Source: Magnetovibrio sp. (lineage in GTDB: Bacteria > Pseudomonadota > Alphaproteobacteria > Rhodospirillales > Magnetovibrionaceae). From it: DNA of 7,491 nucleotides. The stretch is taken from the NCBI GenBank assembly GCA_016763895.1, contig JAESSV010000248.1, positions 1 to 7,491 on the forward strand, given 5' to 3'. The position numbers were made by a program, and so were the translations under genes. Positions 1 through 6,849 of the stretch are shown piece after piece; within the stretch, counting starts at the first letter, position 1; every line of letters begins with the position of its first letter. A model generated the notes under the pieces. The model was not told the origin of the DNA. It made no database searches and saw only the letters and a list, made by a program, of their open reading frames with translations.

Positions 1-1
1 G

Positions 2-838
2 GGCCCTTGGACTCCGGACGTCTTAAAAACCTGCCATGGCAGTGCTCAAGGCAAACAATTGCGTTTGGTCAAAGGATCGCATTTGGTGGTGCCGCGCTTG
101 TATGAGGGTGAACACGCTTATATTTTGCAAAATGACGACGCAAGGATCGTGTTTGTGATTCCCTATCAACAAGACTTCACCCTGATTGGCACCACCGAAG
201 TCAAGCTGGGTAATCCGCCCGATGCGGCTTTGGATATTTCTAAAATTGAAGCTGAATATTTGTGCGAATCGACAAATGCCTATTTCAAAAAACAAATCAG
301 CCCCTCCGATGCCGTTCATACCTTTGCCGGCGTGAGGCCCTTGTTTGATGACGAGGCTGAACAGGCTTCAAAAATCACGCGAGAATATGTTTTGGACTTG
401 GATGTTTTAGACGGCGCTCCGGTGTTGTCCATTTTTGGCGGCAAGCTGACCACGTATCGTCAATTGGCCGAGAAAGCGATGAAACACTTGGCACCTTATT
501 TCCCCAACATGGGGCCTTCGTGGACGGCAACGTCAACGTTGCCGGGGGGGGAGGCGTGCGCGCCTTTGAAATATTCAGGGATCGATGAAGCCGTATTAAA
601 AGGCTTGCAAGACCGCCATGGTTCTTTGGCGGACCAAATTTTAGATGGCGCAACATCTATGGCCGATTTAGGAGCCTATTTTGGCAACGGTCTTACGGCT
701 CGTGAGGTGGATTACATGGTGCGGTCCGAATGGGCAAAAACGGTGGATGATATCTTGTGGCGGCGCTCAAAGCTCGGTTTGTATTTTAGCCAGACACAAC
801 AAGACGCGCTGGCGGCTTATCTGAAAGAAACATCATGA
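2..838 (+). CDS. glpD: Aerobic glycerol-3-phosphate dehydrogenase, C-terminal part (5' truncated by window edge)
   Basis: Membrane-associated FAD enzyme that oxidises sn-glycerol 3-phosphate to dihydroxyacetone phosphate and passes electrons to quinone. The reading frame is open from base 2 and begins GPW, matching the conserved NA(A/T)GPW segment in the middle of GlpD. About 278 of roughly 500 residues are present. Strong family blocks follow in order: RLVKGSHLVVPRL, AYILQNDDARIVFVIPY, TLIGTTEV, the GVRPLFDDE block, KITREY, and SIFGGKLTTYRQLAEKA near fragment residues 143-159. The C-terminal helical domain ends with VDDILWRRSKLGLYF. By recalled alignment with E. coli GlpD, the substrate-contacting His233, Arg317, Arg332 and Lys354 correspond to fragment residues H27, R112, R127 and K148, all present. 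The stop codon overlaps the next start (ATGA), so this gene and the aldehyde dehydrogenase gene are probably translationally coupled. The true start and promoter lie left of the window; the first Met/Leu-like codon at 59 is not the start. Confidence 0.95.
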   Translation, partial: GPWTPDVLKTCHGSAQGKQLRLVKGSHLVVPRLYEGEHAYILQNDDARIVFVIPYQQDFTLIGTTEVKLGNPPDAALDISKIEAEYLCESTNAYFKKQISPSDAVHTFAGVRPLFDDEAEQASKITREYVLDLDVLDGAPVLSIFGGKLTTYRQLAEKAMKHLAPYFPNMGPSWTATSTLPGGEACAPLKYSGIDEAVLKGLQDRHGSLADQILDGATSMADLGAYFGNGLTAREVDYMVRSEWAKTVDDILWRRSKLGLYFSQTQQDALAAYLKETS

Positions 839-2223
839 CAAAATACGTTCAAACCATAAGCCCCATCGACGGACATGTTTGTGGCGAACAGCGATTGGCT
901 CATCTTGAAGACATTGATGTTGCCTTGGACAAAGCCGTTCAGGCCGGATCTGCTTGGGCCAAAATGGATTTATCAAAACGTCTGGAAATTTTGGAAAAAG
1001 CCGTGGCGGCCTTTGTCGCCATGGGTGACGACATAGCGGCCGAAATCACGCTTCAAATGGGCCGACCCATAAGCCAGTCCGGCGGCGAAGTTACCGGATT
1101 TGCGGACCGTGCCCGTCATATGTTGGCCCTTGCCCCCGAAGCTTTAAAAGACATTCAGCCCGAGCCCATAGAGGGCGTTGCCCGGTTTGTGCGCCGGGTG
1201 CCATTGGGCGTGGTTGTTGTTTTGGCGCCGTGGAATTATCCGTACCTTACATCTGTGAATGCCATTATTCCCGCCCTTGCCGCTGGAAATTGCGTGGTGT
1301 TAAAGGTTTCACACCAAACGCCGTTGAGCGCAGACCGATACCAAGAAGCCTTTGGTGTGGCGGGTTTGCCCGACGATGTTTTCCAAACCGTGCATATGGA
1401 CCATGCCTTAACCGAATATATGATTTCAGACGAGCGCGTGGACTATGTCAATTTCACGGGATCGGTTGCGGGTGGGCACGCGGTGCAAAAAGCCTTGAGC
1501 ACAACGTTCACAGGGTCCGGGTTGGAACTTGGTGGCAAGGACGCGGCTTATGTCCGGGGTGACGCCGACCTTGGTGTGGCCGTGGAAAGCCTGGTGGATG
1601 GAGCCTTTTTTAATTCCGGGCAATCGTGTTGCGGGATCGAGCGGATTTATGTTCACGAGGATGTCTATGATGCCTTTGTCTCAGCCTTTGTTGACGTGAC
1701 GAATGGCTATGTTCTTGGCGATCCTCGTGATGAAAAAACGACGCTGGGGCCGATGGTCAGAACTCAAAATGCCGATTTTGTGCGCAGCCAAATTGAAGAC
1801 GCGATCAAAGACGGGGCGCGGGCCTTAATTGATCCCGCACATTTTCCCAAAAACAAAATCGGCACACCTTATCTGGCGCCCCAAGTTTTGGTCGATGTGA
1901 ATCATGGCATGCGGGTGATGCGTGAAGAAAGCTTTGGTCCCGTCGTCGGGATTCAAAAAGTACAGTCCGACGTTGAGGCTGTGACGTTGATGAACGACAG
2001 TGTGTTTGGCCTCACCGCATCGATTTGGACCAAAGATGAAGCCATCGCACGGTCTTTGGGCGACGACGTGCAAACAGGCACGGTGTTTATGAACCGATGC
2101 GATTATCTGGACCCGGCTTTGGCCTGGAGCGGCGTAAAACAGTCCGGGCGGGGGTGCACCTTGTCCACGGTTGGTTATGAAATGTTGACCCGAACAAAAA
2201 GTTTCCATTTGAAAAGGACATGA
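835..2223 (+). CDS. NAD(P)-dependent aldehyde dehydrogenase family protein
   Basis: Oxidises an aldehyde to the carboxylic acid with NAD(P)+; cytosolic. The 462 residues are a full ALDH fold, slightly short at the N-terminus. Visible motifs are APWNYP (131-136, with the oxyanion Asn134), VLKVS with Lys157 of the cofactor pocket, FTGSVAGG (207-214), LELGGKD with general base Glu231, FFNSGQSCCG with catalytic Cys265 followed by a second Cys, and EESFGPVVG with Glu365 that binds the nicotinamide ribose. The blocks around SGQSCCGIERIYVHE and the MNRCDYLDPALAW segment near the end resemble an uncharacterised ALDH subgroup rather than classical betaine-aldehyde or succinate-semialdehyde enzymes; that placement is from memory. 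The ATG lies inside the glpD stop (ATGA) with only a weak GAAAG upstream, so translation probably depends on coupling. The gene ends in a second ATGA overlap with an alcohol dehydrogenase, suggesting that the two act in sequence (alcohol to aldehyde to acid). The substrate is unknown. Confidence 0.93.
   Translation: MTKYVQTISPIDGHVCGEQRLAHLEDIDVALDKAVQAGSAWAKMDLSKRLEILEKAVAAFVAMGDDIAAEITLQMGRPISQSGGEVTGFADRARHMLALAPEALKDIQPEPIEGVARFVRRVPLGVVVVLAPWNYPYLTSVNAIIPALAAGNCVVLKVSHQTPLSADRYQEAFGVAGLPDDVFQTVHMDHALTEYMISDERVDYVNFTGSVAGGHAVQKALSTTFTGSGLELGGKDAAYVRGDADLGVAVESLVDGAFFNSGQSCCGIERIYVHEDVYDAFVSAFVDVTNGYVLGDPRDEKTTLGPMVRTQNADFVRSQIEDAIKDGARALIDPAHFPKNKIGTPYLAPQVLVDVNHGMRVMREESFGPVVGIQKVQSDVEAVTLMNDSVFGLTASIWTKDEAIARSLGDDVQTGTVFMNRCDYLDPALAWSGVKQSGRGCTLSTVGYEMLTRTKSFHLKRT
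2214..2218 (+). promoter_or_regulatory. Shine-Dalgarno AAGGA that selects among three in-frame ATGs
   Basis: The alcohol dehydrogenase frame opens with three consecutive ATG codons at 2220, 2223 and 2226. AAGGA ends 1, 4 and 7 bases before them respectively. Only the third has ordinary spacing, so translation most likely starts at 2226, although the first ATG gives the neat ATGA overlap with the upstream stop. Confidence 0.6.
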
Positions 2224-2225
2224 TG

Positions 2226-3377
2226 ATGAGCAAAATCATTGACGGACATTGGACTTACCCCACCAACATGATTGTCGGGCCCGGCACGCTTGCGCAGTTG
2301 CCAGGGGCGTGCGCGGCGTTGGGGATGAAACGACCTTTGTTGGTGACGGACGTGGGCCTAAAGGATTTGCCCATGGTTCAAAACGCGCTTGCCCAAGTCC
2401 CACAATGTGGTTTGTTTGCGGATGTTCAAGGCAACCCCGTGGCCGAAAATGTCGACGCTGGTGTAAAGGCTTTTCACCAAGGGGCCCACGATGGCATCAT
2501 TGCCTTTGGCGGGGGCAGTGCCTTGGATGTGGGCAAGGCCATCGCCTTGATGGTCGGCCAAGATCGCCCCCTGTGGGATTTTGAAGGTATTGAGGATCAT
2601 TGGACGCGGGTAAATGTCGCCGGCGTGGCCCCCGTTGTTGCCGTGCCGACCACGGCGGGCACGGGGTCAGAAGTCGGGCGGGCAAGCGTCATCACCAATG
2701 CAGAAACGTCCGAGAAGAAAATCATTTTCCATCCTTCGATGATGCCGGCAACGGTCATTTCTGATCCCGAACTGACCTTAAGCTTGCCGCCGCACATTAC
2801 CGCCGCAACGGGCATCGATGCCTTTGTGCATTGTTTCGAAGCCTTGTGCGCGCCGGGGTATCACCCCATGGCCGAAGGCATCGCTTTGGAAGGCATGCGG
2901 TTGATCAGCGAAGCCTTGCCCAAGGCCTATGCGGACGGCAACAATGTGCAGGCCCGCGCCGATATGTTGGTGGCGGCGTCAATGGGGGCAACGGCCTTTC
3001 AAAAAGGGCTGGGCGGGGTCCATGCCTTGGCTCATGCCATAGGGGGCTTGTTTAATGTTCATCACGGCCTTACCAATGCGGTGTTGTTACCTTATGTGAT
3101 GTTGGCCAATCAAGATGCCATCCAAGAAGCCTCAGAACGAACGGCGCGCATTCTGGCTTTGAGCAACCCAACCTTTGAAAGCCTTTTGGCGTGGGTGTTG
3201 TCATTTCGCAAAAGCTTGGGGATTCCCGAAACCTTGCTTGATTTAGGCTTGGCGGAATCGGATGCAAAACGTGTTGGTGAACGTGCCCACAAAGACCCGT
3301 GTGCCAGCGGGAATCCGTTGCCCTTTGACGCCCAAGATTATGAAGCTATTTACCGAAGGGCCTTTAAGTGCCTTTGA
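2226..3377 (+). CDS. Iron-containing (group III) alcohol dehydrogenase
   Basis: NAD(P)-dependent, metal-dependent alcohol dehydrogenase of the FucO/AdhB type, interconverting an alcohol and an aldehyde or ketone; cytosolic. It has 383 residues from the third ATG (385 from the first), the usual family length. Numbering here is from the first ATG. The dinucleotide-binding motif GGGSALDVGKA is at 97-107 and VPTTAGTGSE at 142-151. The metal ligands of FucO (Asp196, His200, His263, His277) are matched by D200 and H204 in GIDAFVHCFEA, H268 in GGVHALAH and H282 in VHHGLTNA. H272 matches the other conserved His of the HxxxH pair. The C-terminal block KDPCASGNP is typical. All key residues are intact, so the enzyme should be active. 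It is last in the glpD-ALDH-ADH cluster, and its final 14 bases overlap the end of the convergent gene. Substrate unknown; a diol, polyol or short-chain alcohol is plausible from the glpD context only. Confidence 0.93.
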   Translation: MSKIIDGHWTYPTNMIVGPGTLAQLPGACAALGMKRPLLVTDVGLKDLPMVQNALAQVPQCGLFADVQGNPVAENVDAGVKAFHQGAHDGIIAFGGGSALDVGKAIALMVGQDRPLWDFEGIEDHWTRVNVAGVAPVVAVPTTAGTGSEVGRASVITNAETSEKKIIFHPSMMPATVISDPELTLSLPPHITAATGIDAFVHCFEALCAPGYHPMAEGIALEGMRLISEALPKAYADGNNVQARADMLVAASMGATAFQKGLGGVHALAHAIGGLFNVHHGLTNAVLLPYVMLANQDAIQEASERTARILALSNPTFESLLAWVLSFRKSLGIPETLLDLGLAESDAKRVGERAHKDPCASGNPLPFDAQDYEAIYRRAFKCL

Positions 3378-4182
3378 TATAACCCGGTAAATAACGTGCG
3401 ATCAGGGGGAAAGCTCGCGCCGGTTGGCCGCCCATAATGTTTTTCAAAACGTTGTCACCCTCAAGGTATTCCTCTGGGTTTTGATAGCAAACGGCCAACA
3501 AGGGCAGGTCAACTTTTTTGTTGTTTTGATAGAGGTTAAACGTTTTTCCGATGTTTCCGCCTTGTTTGACAATTTGGCGAATGGCGGTCATTTGCTCTTT
3601 GAGCACCTTTACACTGCGCCCAAAAAAACCAACGATCAATTGGCCGTCCGATTTATTTGGCGGGGTGTATTGGGCTCCATCCCCTTGCAGGTGAGCCCAG
3701 GCCTTGCCACCAACCTTGTTGTCGCGGTCGATTTTTTTAGAAACCTCAAGCCATTGTTCTTCGGTGAGTTCAGACGGTGGATTTACGGGCTTTTTCGACA
3801 AAAGCGATTTTAGGCCTTTTCTCTTTGCCTCAGGCTGTGGCGGAATTTCTTTTTCGGTCATGGTCGCATGCCAAGCCGCTTGCCATTTTTCCCACAAAAC
3901 CACGCGGCCCTGGCGGTCATTAAAGTATTTTTTAAGAAACTCTTTTTGCTGATCGGCGGGTTCTTCTTCGGCGCGGGTCAAAAGCCCAGAAGAGCTTGCG
4001 ATCACGCGGGGGATCACCAATTGGCGCAACACGCGTTCCAGTCTGGAAATGAATAACTTAGAGAGCATAAAGGGAATGGGATCGCCTTCTCCTCGTTCTT
4101 GATCAACGCCATAAGCAATCGCGTTAAAACGAAGACTGACCCAGTCCCAGACCAAATTGGTGAATATTTCTTGAACGCTCAT
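3364..4182 (-). CDS. Unrecognised 272-residue soluble protein
   Basis: I do not recognise this family. The protein is intact and looks genuinely coded, with charged, mixed-amphipathic composition and no long hydrophobic stretch, so it is probably cytosolic. Residues 1-60 are rich in aromatic and aliphatic residues (VWDWVSLRFNAIAYG, then a likely helix FMLSKLFISRLERVLRQLVIPRV). Residues 70-135 are charged and Pro/Lys rich (ERAEEEPADQQK-like acidic run, then PQPEAKRKGLKSLLSKKPVNPP), which suggests a linker. The rest (about 180-272) begins QLIVGFFGRSVKVLKEQ and reads like a compact folded domain. There is a single Cys (232) and no recognisable catalytic triad, P-loop or metal motif. The start is the ATG at 4182; the only Shine-Dalgarno-like GGAG is 14 bases upstream, which is long. 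It lies 75 bases after the alpha/beta-hydrolase gene on the same strand and overlaps the alcohol dehydrogenase gene tail to tail by 14 bp. No function is proposed. Confidence 0.8.
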   Translation of the reverse strand: MSVQEIFTNLVWDWVSLRFNAIAYGVDQERGEGDPIPFMLSKLFISRLERVLRQLVIPRVIASSSGLLTRAEEEPADQQKEFLKKYFNDRQGRVVLWEKWQAAWHATMTEKEIPPQPEAKRKGLKSLLSKKPVNPPSELTEEQWLEVSKKIDRDNKVGGKAWAHLQGDGAQYTPPNKSDGQLIVGFFGRSVKVLKEQMTAIRQIVKQGGNIGKTFNLYQNNKKVDLPLLAVCYQNPEEYLEGDNVLKNIMGGQPARAFPLIARYLPGYIKGT

Positions 4183-4257
4183 GTTGAAAACGGTGGCTCC
4201 GGTTTTTAAAGTTGAGAATCTATTTTTACTTTTACCAAAAAAAGTGAATTCAGAATA
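4183..4257 (-). other. AT-rich spacer with a small inverted repeat
   Basis: This 75-base gap separates the hydrolase stop from the next start on the minus strand. It contains ACTTTT (4228-4233) and AAAAGT (4240-4245) around a 6-base loop. On the minus strand no T-run follows the repeat, so it is not a convincing terminator. The AT-richness would suit a separate promoter for the 272-residue gene, but I see no clear -35/-10 pair. Confidence 0.25.
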
Positions 4258-5076
4258 TTATATTTCTGTTTTCTCAAGAAATTCATTCAAAGTTGCTAAA
4301 AATTCATCCGGGGCTTCTGCGTGGACCCAATGTCCGGCCTCTGCAATTGTCGTGGTGGTGGTCTGTGGAAAAAGCATCCTTATGGTGTCCATGTGATGGG
4401 AAAGTACATAGTCTGATTTCCCGCCAATGATGAAATGCGTTGGGCCGGGGTAATGAACGTCAAAAGACACAGGCGGAAAGTTTGCGATATCGGGCATTCC
4501 AGCCTCAAGCGCCTTTAAATTGAGGCGCCAGCGAAAGCTTTCCCCGTCTCTGGTCAAGTTTTGCAATAAAAATTGACGTATGGTCGGCGTGACAATGGCA
4601 TGGGTTAAATGTTCTTCGACGTCTTTGCGGGTCTTGCAATCGACAAGCGGCACATCTTTCATAACCTGGATATAGGCCCCAATGTCCGTTTCTCGGGGAA
4701 CCGGGGCAATGTCAACCACCACCAAGCGGCTAATCATTTTGGGCTGTCGTAACGCCAATATCATCGCCGTCTTGCCGCCCATGGAATGGCCCAACACGGT
4801 GCACGGAGCAAGGTCGTGTTGATGAATGAACTTGGCAACATCGGCTGCTAAGGCTTCATACGTCATGGTGTCGGCCCATTCTGATTCGCCGTGATTGCGA
4901 AGATCCAGAGAAAAAACGCGGTGATGGCTTGAAAGGGCTTTTGCAATGGCCCCCCAATTGCGTTTAGAGCCAAACAAACCGTGCAAAATTACAATGGGTT
5001 GCCCCATTGATTTGCCTAATTTTTTGGCCTGGGGTTTGGAAGGGCCTAGTTCAGTGTAGGAAAGTTGTACGGTCAT
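4258..5076 (-). CDS. Alpha/beta-hydrolase, ABHD11/YbfF-type esterase
   Basis: Cytosolic serine hydrolase expected to cleave short acyl esters or thioesters; the natural substrate of this subgroup is not settled. The 272 residues span a complete single-domain fold. The oxyanion HG is at 32-33 in IVILHGLFGSKRNW. LDLRNHGESEW (58-67) is the block typical of bacterial YbfF and animal ABHD11. The nucleophile elbow GHSMGGKTAM places Ser98, followed by VVVDIAPV (119-126). The acid is probably Asp222 in IGGKSDYV, and the base is His249 in AGHWVHAEAPDEF. The ATG at 5076 is preceded by AAGG with 7 bases of spacing, a good ribosome site. It lies downstream of the M23 peptidase gene on the same strand, across a 172-base gap that may hold a small ORF. 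A cell-envelope or lipid-ester role is conceivable from context but not shown. Confidence 0.93.
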   Translation of the reverse strand: MTVQLSYTELGPSKPQAKKLGKSMGQPIVILHGLFGSKRNWGAIAKALSSHHRVFSLDLRNHGESEWADTMTYEALAADVAKFIHQHDLAPCTVLGHSMGGKTAMILALRQPKMISRLVVVDIAPVPRETDIGAYIQVMKDVPLVDCKTRKDVEEHLTHAIVTPTIRQFLLQNLTRDGESFRWRLNLKALEAGMPDIANFPPVSFDVHYPGPTHFIIGGKSDYVLSHHMDTIRMLFPQTTTTTIAEAGHWVHAEAPDEFLATLNEFLEKTEI

Positions 5077-5085
5077 GGAGAAGCC

Positions 5086-5274
5086 TTATTGAGCAGCAAA
5101 ATGAGAATATACGAGCGGCGACAAGAGCACCCAAAGCAGCACCCAAACCAGCACCCAAAGCAGCAAGATCGCTTTGATTCTGGATATGGGGGGGATTTGG
5201 GCCCAGAGCAAGTCGTCTTTGAGCGGATGCCGGGTGACAAAACGTTCGTTAGCGTTGAGCAACCTTAGAAGCAC
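5086..5274 (-). CDS. Possible small one-TM protein (62 residues), doubtful
   Basis: A short frame fills the gap between the M23 gene and the hydrolase gene, overlapping the end of the former by 26 bases and stopping 9 bases before the latter's ATG. It would encode a basic/polar N-terminal half followed by one membrane helix, about residues 33-55 (RIKAILLLWVLVWVLLWVLLSPLVY). The helix is produced by a 12-bp tandem repeat. Spacing and strand suit an operon member. Against it: the start would be GTG or TTG, there is no properly spaced Shine-Dalgarno sequence, and the hydrophobic run is a direct consequence of the repeat. I do not recognise any family. Confidence 0.35.
   Translation of the reverse strand: MLLRLLNANERFVTRHPLKDDLLWAQIPPISRIKAILLLWVLVWVLLWVLLSPLVYSHFAAQ
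5126..5165 (+). repeat. 12-bp tandem repeat, about 3.3 copies
   Basis: The unit AGCACCCAAAGC occurs at 5126-5137, 5138-5149 (one change, ...AACC) and 5150-5161, with a partial AGCA after it. Read on the minus strand in the small-ORF frame, each unit gives Leu-Leu-Trp-Val or Leu-Val-Trp-Val. A unit length divisible by three would keep the frame if copy number changed. Confidence 0.9.
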
Positions 5275-6631
5275 CGGGGTTCAAACTGGCCTGCATGGCT
5301 TGAATGCGATCGCGGGTGGCGACAAAATTAGCCAATTCTTCGCCCTTGAGCTTAATGCCCGATGGCATTTTGACGCGCATGGGGTTGGTTTGGCGGCCAT
5401 TGCGCAAAATTTCGTAATGCAGGTGCGGTCCGGTTGAACGCCCCGTGGTGCCCACATAACCAATAGCTTGGCCTTGGCGCACGCGGGACCCTTTGCTGCG
5501 CCCTCGTTTGATGGACTTCATATGGGCGTAAGCCGTCGCATATTCTGAATTGTGACGAATTTTAATATAGTTGCCATAACTGCCGTTGCGCCCAGATTTA
5601 ACGATAATACCATCTCCTGCGGCATAAATAGGTGTTCCGCGTGGGGCGGCAAAGTCTGTGCCCTTGTGCATTTTGGTGTAACCCAGCACCGGGTGTCTGC
5701 GCCGGCCAAAGCTGGAACTCAACCGCGCGCCATCGATCGGTGTGCGCATCAACGCTTTCTTGGCGCTTTGCCCTTTGTCGTCAAAGTAATCCCAAGCCCC
5801 ACTTTTCAGTTGGTGCAGATAGATGGGTTTCAAGTCACCGGATAGGGTCAGGGCGGCAAACACGATGCGGCCATTGTATACGACCGTGCCATTGTCATCG
5901 ATTTTTCGCTCATACATCACCTTGAAGTGATCGTTTTTGCGAATGTCGCGTTGAAAATCAACATCCCATGAAAAAGCCCGCACCAATTCCGCCATAACAG
6001 AGGGCGCAACACCGGCTTTGCTTCCGGCGGCAAAGAGACTCAAATCGATGTTACCTTCGGCTTGCACCGTTTGGGTTTGCAGGTCGCGCTCAATCTCATA
6101 AGCCTTAAACCCACCTTGGGGGGCTTGGGACACATGAATGCGGCGGGCATAATCAAGGGGAATCTCGAATCCGGAAAAACGATCCGCCACATGCCCAGCA
6201 GGCTTCATAGATGCGAAAAGAACCTGAATGGTTTGGCCGATGCGCAAATTGCGGGGGTTATAGACGCCCTTTAAGGATCGGATGGCCGCGTCAGCTGTTT
6301 TAGGCGAAACGCCCGCACGTTTTAAAATAAGGCCAAGGGTATCGCCGGATTTGATTCTATAGGGTGACTTATATGTATTGGGGATTGCGGGGGAAATATC
6401 GAAGCCTTGCGTTGGCGGGGTTCCCGTCACAAAAGGCCGCCCCATACCCAGTGAAGCCAAAGCCGTGGCCGTAGAAGGGTTGCCAATGGACATCGGCGCC
6501 ATACTCATCTCTGAAGATTTAGAAAGCGCTTCACCTATGGACGGCACGGCTGCTTCGCCATTGGTTAAGTTTATCATTAGGGCCGCGCCCCCTATTAAAG
6601 CCGCCGCAACGGCCATTCCTCGTAACAACAT
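5249..6631 (-). CDS. Membrane-anchored LysM / M23 murein DD-endopeptidase, MepM-like
   Basis: Zinc peptidase expected to cut peptide cross-links of peptidoglycan in the periplasm, allowing wall growth. From the chosen ATG it has 460 residues. A signal peptide or anchor (R4, then MAVAAALIGGAALMINL at 6-22) is followed by a Ser/Pro-rich linker. A LysM-like domain spans about 91-139 (YRIKSGDTLGLILKRAG ... RIGQTIQVLF). A Csd3/OapA-like middle domain runs to about 290, and the M23 catalytic domain is at about 298-420. Zinc ligands are H322 and D326 (HKGTD), with H405 in GPHLHYE; H370 (YAHM) and H403 are the further conserved catalytic histidines. The frame also extends to a GTG at 6658, but nothing like a Shine-Dalgarno precedes it. 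The ATG at 6631 has AAAGGGG 11 bases upstream and opens directly into the signal, so I prefer it, with moderate certainty. First gene of the minus-strand group, divergent from the rRNA operon. No LytM-degenerate changes are visible, so it should be active. Confidence 0.92.
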   Translation of the reverse strand: MLLRGMAVAAALIGGAALMINLTNGEAAVPSIGEALSKSSEMSMAPMSIGNPSTATALASLGMGRPFVTGTPPTQGFDISPAIPNTYKSPYRIKSGDTLGLILKRAGVSPKTADAAIRSLKGVYNPRNLRIGQTIQVLFASMKPAGHVADRFSGFEIPLDYARRIHVSQAPQGGFKAYEIERDLQTQTVQAEGNIDLSLFAAGSKAGVAPSVMAELVRAFSWDVDFQRDIRKNDHFKVMYERKIDDNGTVVYNGRIVFAALTLSGDLKPIYLHQLKSGAWDYFDDKGQSAKKALMRTPIDGARLSSSFGRRRHPVLGYTKMHKGTDFAAPRGTPIYAAGDGIIVKSGRNGSYGNYIKIRHNSEYATAYAHMKSIKRGRSKGSRVRQGQAIGYVGTTGRSTGPHLHYEILRNGRQTNPMRVKMPSGIKLKGEELANFVATRDRIQAMQASLNPGASKVAQR

Positions 6632-6682
6632 TTCGTCAAAAACCCCTTTAAATAGCACGAAGATTGTGTTTTAAACTGCAAC

Positions 6683-6696
6683 GGAGTATTTACTCC
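6683..6696. promoter_or_regulatory. GGAGTA-TT-TACTCC dyad upstream of the M23 gene
   Basis: A perfect 14-bp inverted repeat lies about 50 bases before the M23 start, in a position suited to an operator or a 5'-UTR hairpin of the minus-strand transcript. The binding protein is unknown. A loop of 2 bases makes an RNA hairpin poor, so a protein-binding dyad is more likely. Confidence 0.35.
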
Positions 6697-6704
6697 TGTA
6701 TTTG

Positions 6705-6735
6705 CCATGCAAAAAACACATACCTTCCATGCAAA
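6705..6735 (-). repeat. Paired direct repeats CCATGCAAA (minus: TTTGCATGG), 22 bp apart
   Basis: CCATGCAAA occurs at 6705-6713 and again at 6727-6735. The 22-bp start-to-start distance is about two helical turns, so both copies face the same side of the DNA. A third GCATGC palindrome sits at 6755-6760. They lie 70-130 bases upstream of the M23 start, where regulator sites would be expected. I see no strong -35/-10 pair for M23 nearby. Confidence 0.4.
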
Positions 6736-6849
6736 CGTCTGTTTTGCCTCAAAAGCATGCCGTTTTGTGGCTCACACGCCTCTAAAAAGCAAGATTATCC
6801 GCCAATTATCTCAAATTTCGTTGAAGATTACAGTTTTGTGAAAAAAGAT

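Noticed and set aside
1230..1562. 110-residue frame inside the aldehyde dehydrogenase gene
   Set aside because: Arg/Cys/Gly-rich shadow of a well-supported ALDH reading frame.
3424..3813. 129-residue plus-strand frame opposite the 272-residue gene
   Set aside because: Shadow frame: hydrophobic low-complexity translation, and the opposite strand gives a longer and more protein-like product in operon context.
4228..4245. ACTTTT/AAAAGT inverted repeat as an intrinsic terminator after the hydrolase
   Set aside because: The stem is all A/T apart from one G-C pair, and no T-tract follows it on the minus strand, so it is too weak to call.
5065..5268. 67-residue plus-strand frame with HPKQHPNQHPKQQ
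   Set aside because: The His/Pro/Gln run is only the 12-bp repeat read on the other strand. It runs opposite to the surrounding operon and has no ribosome site.
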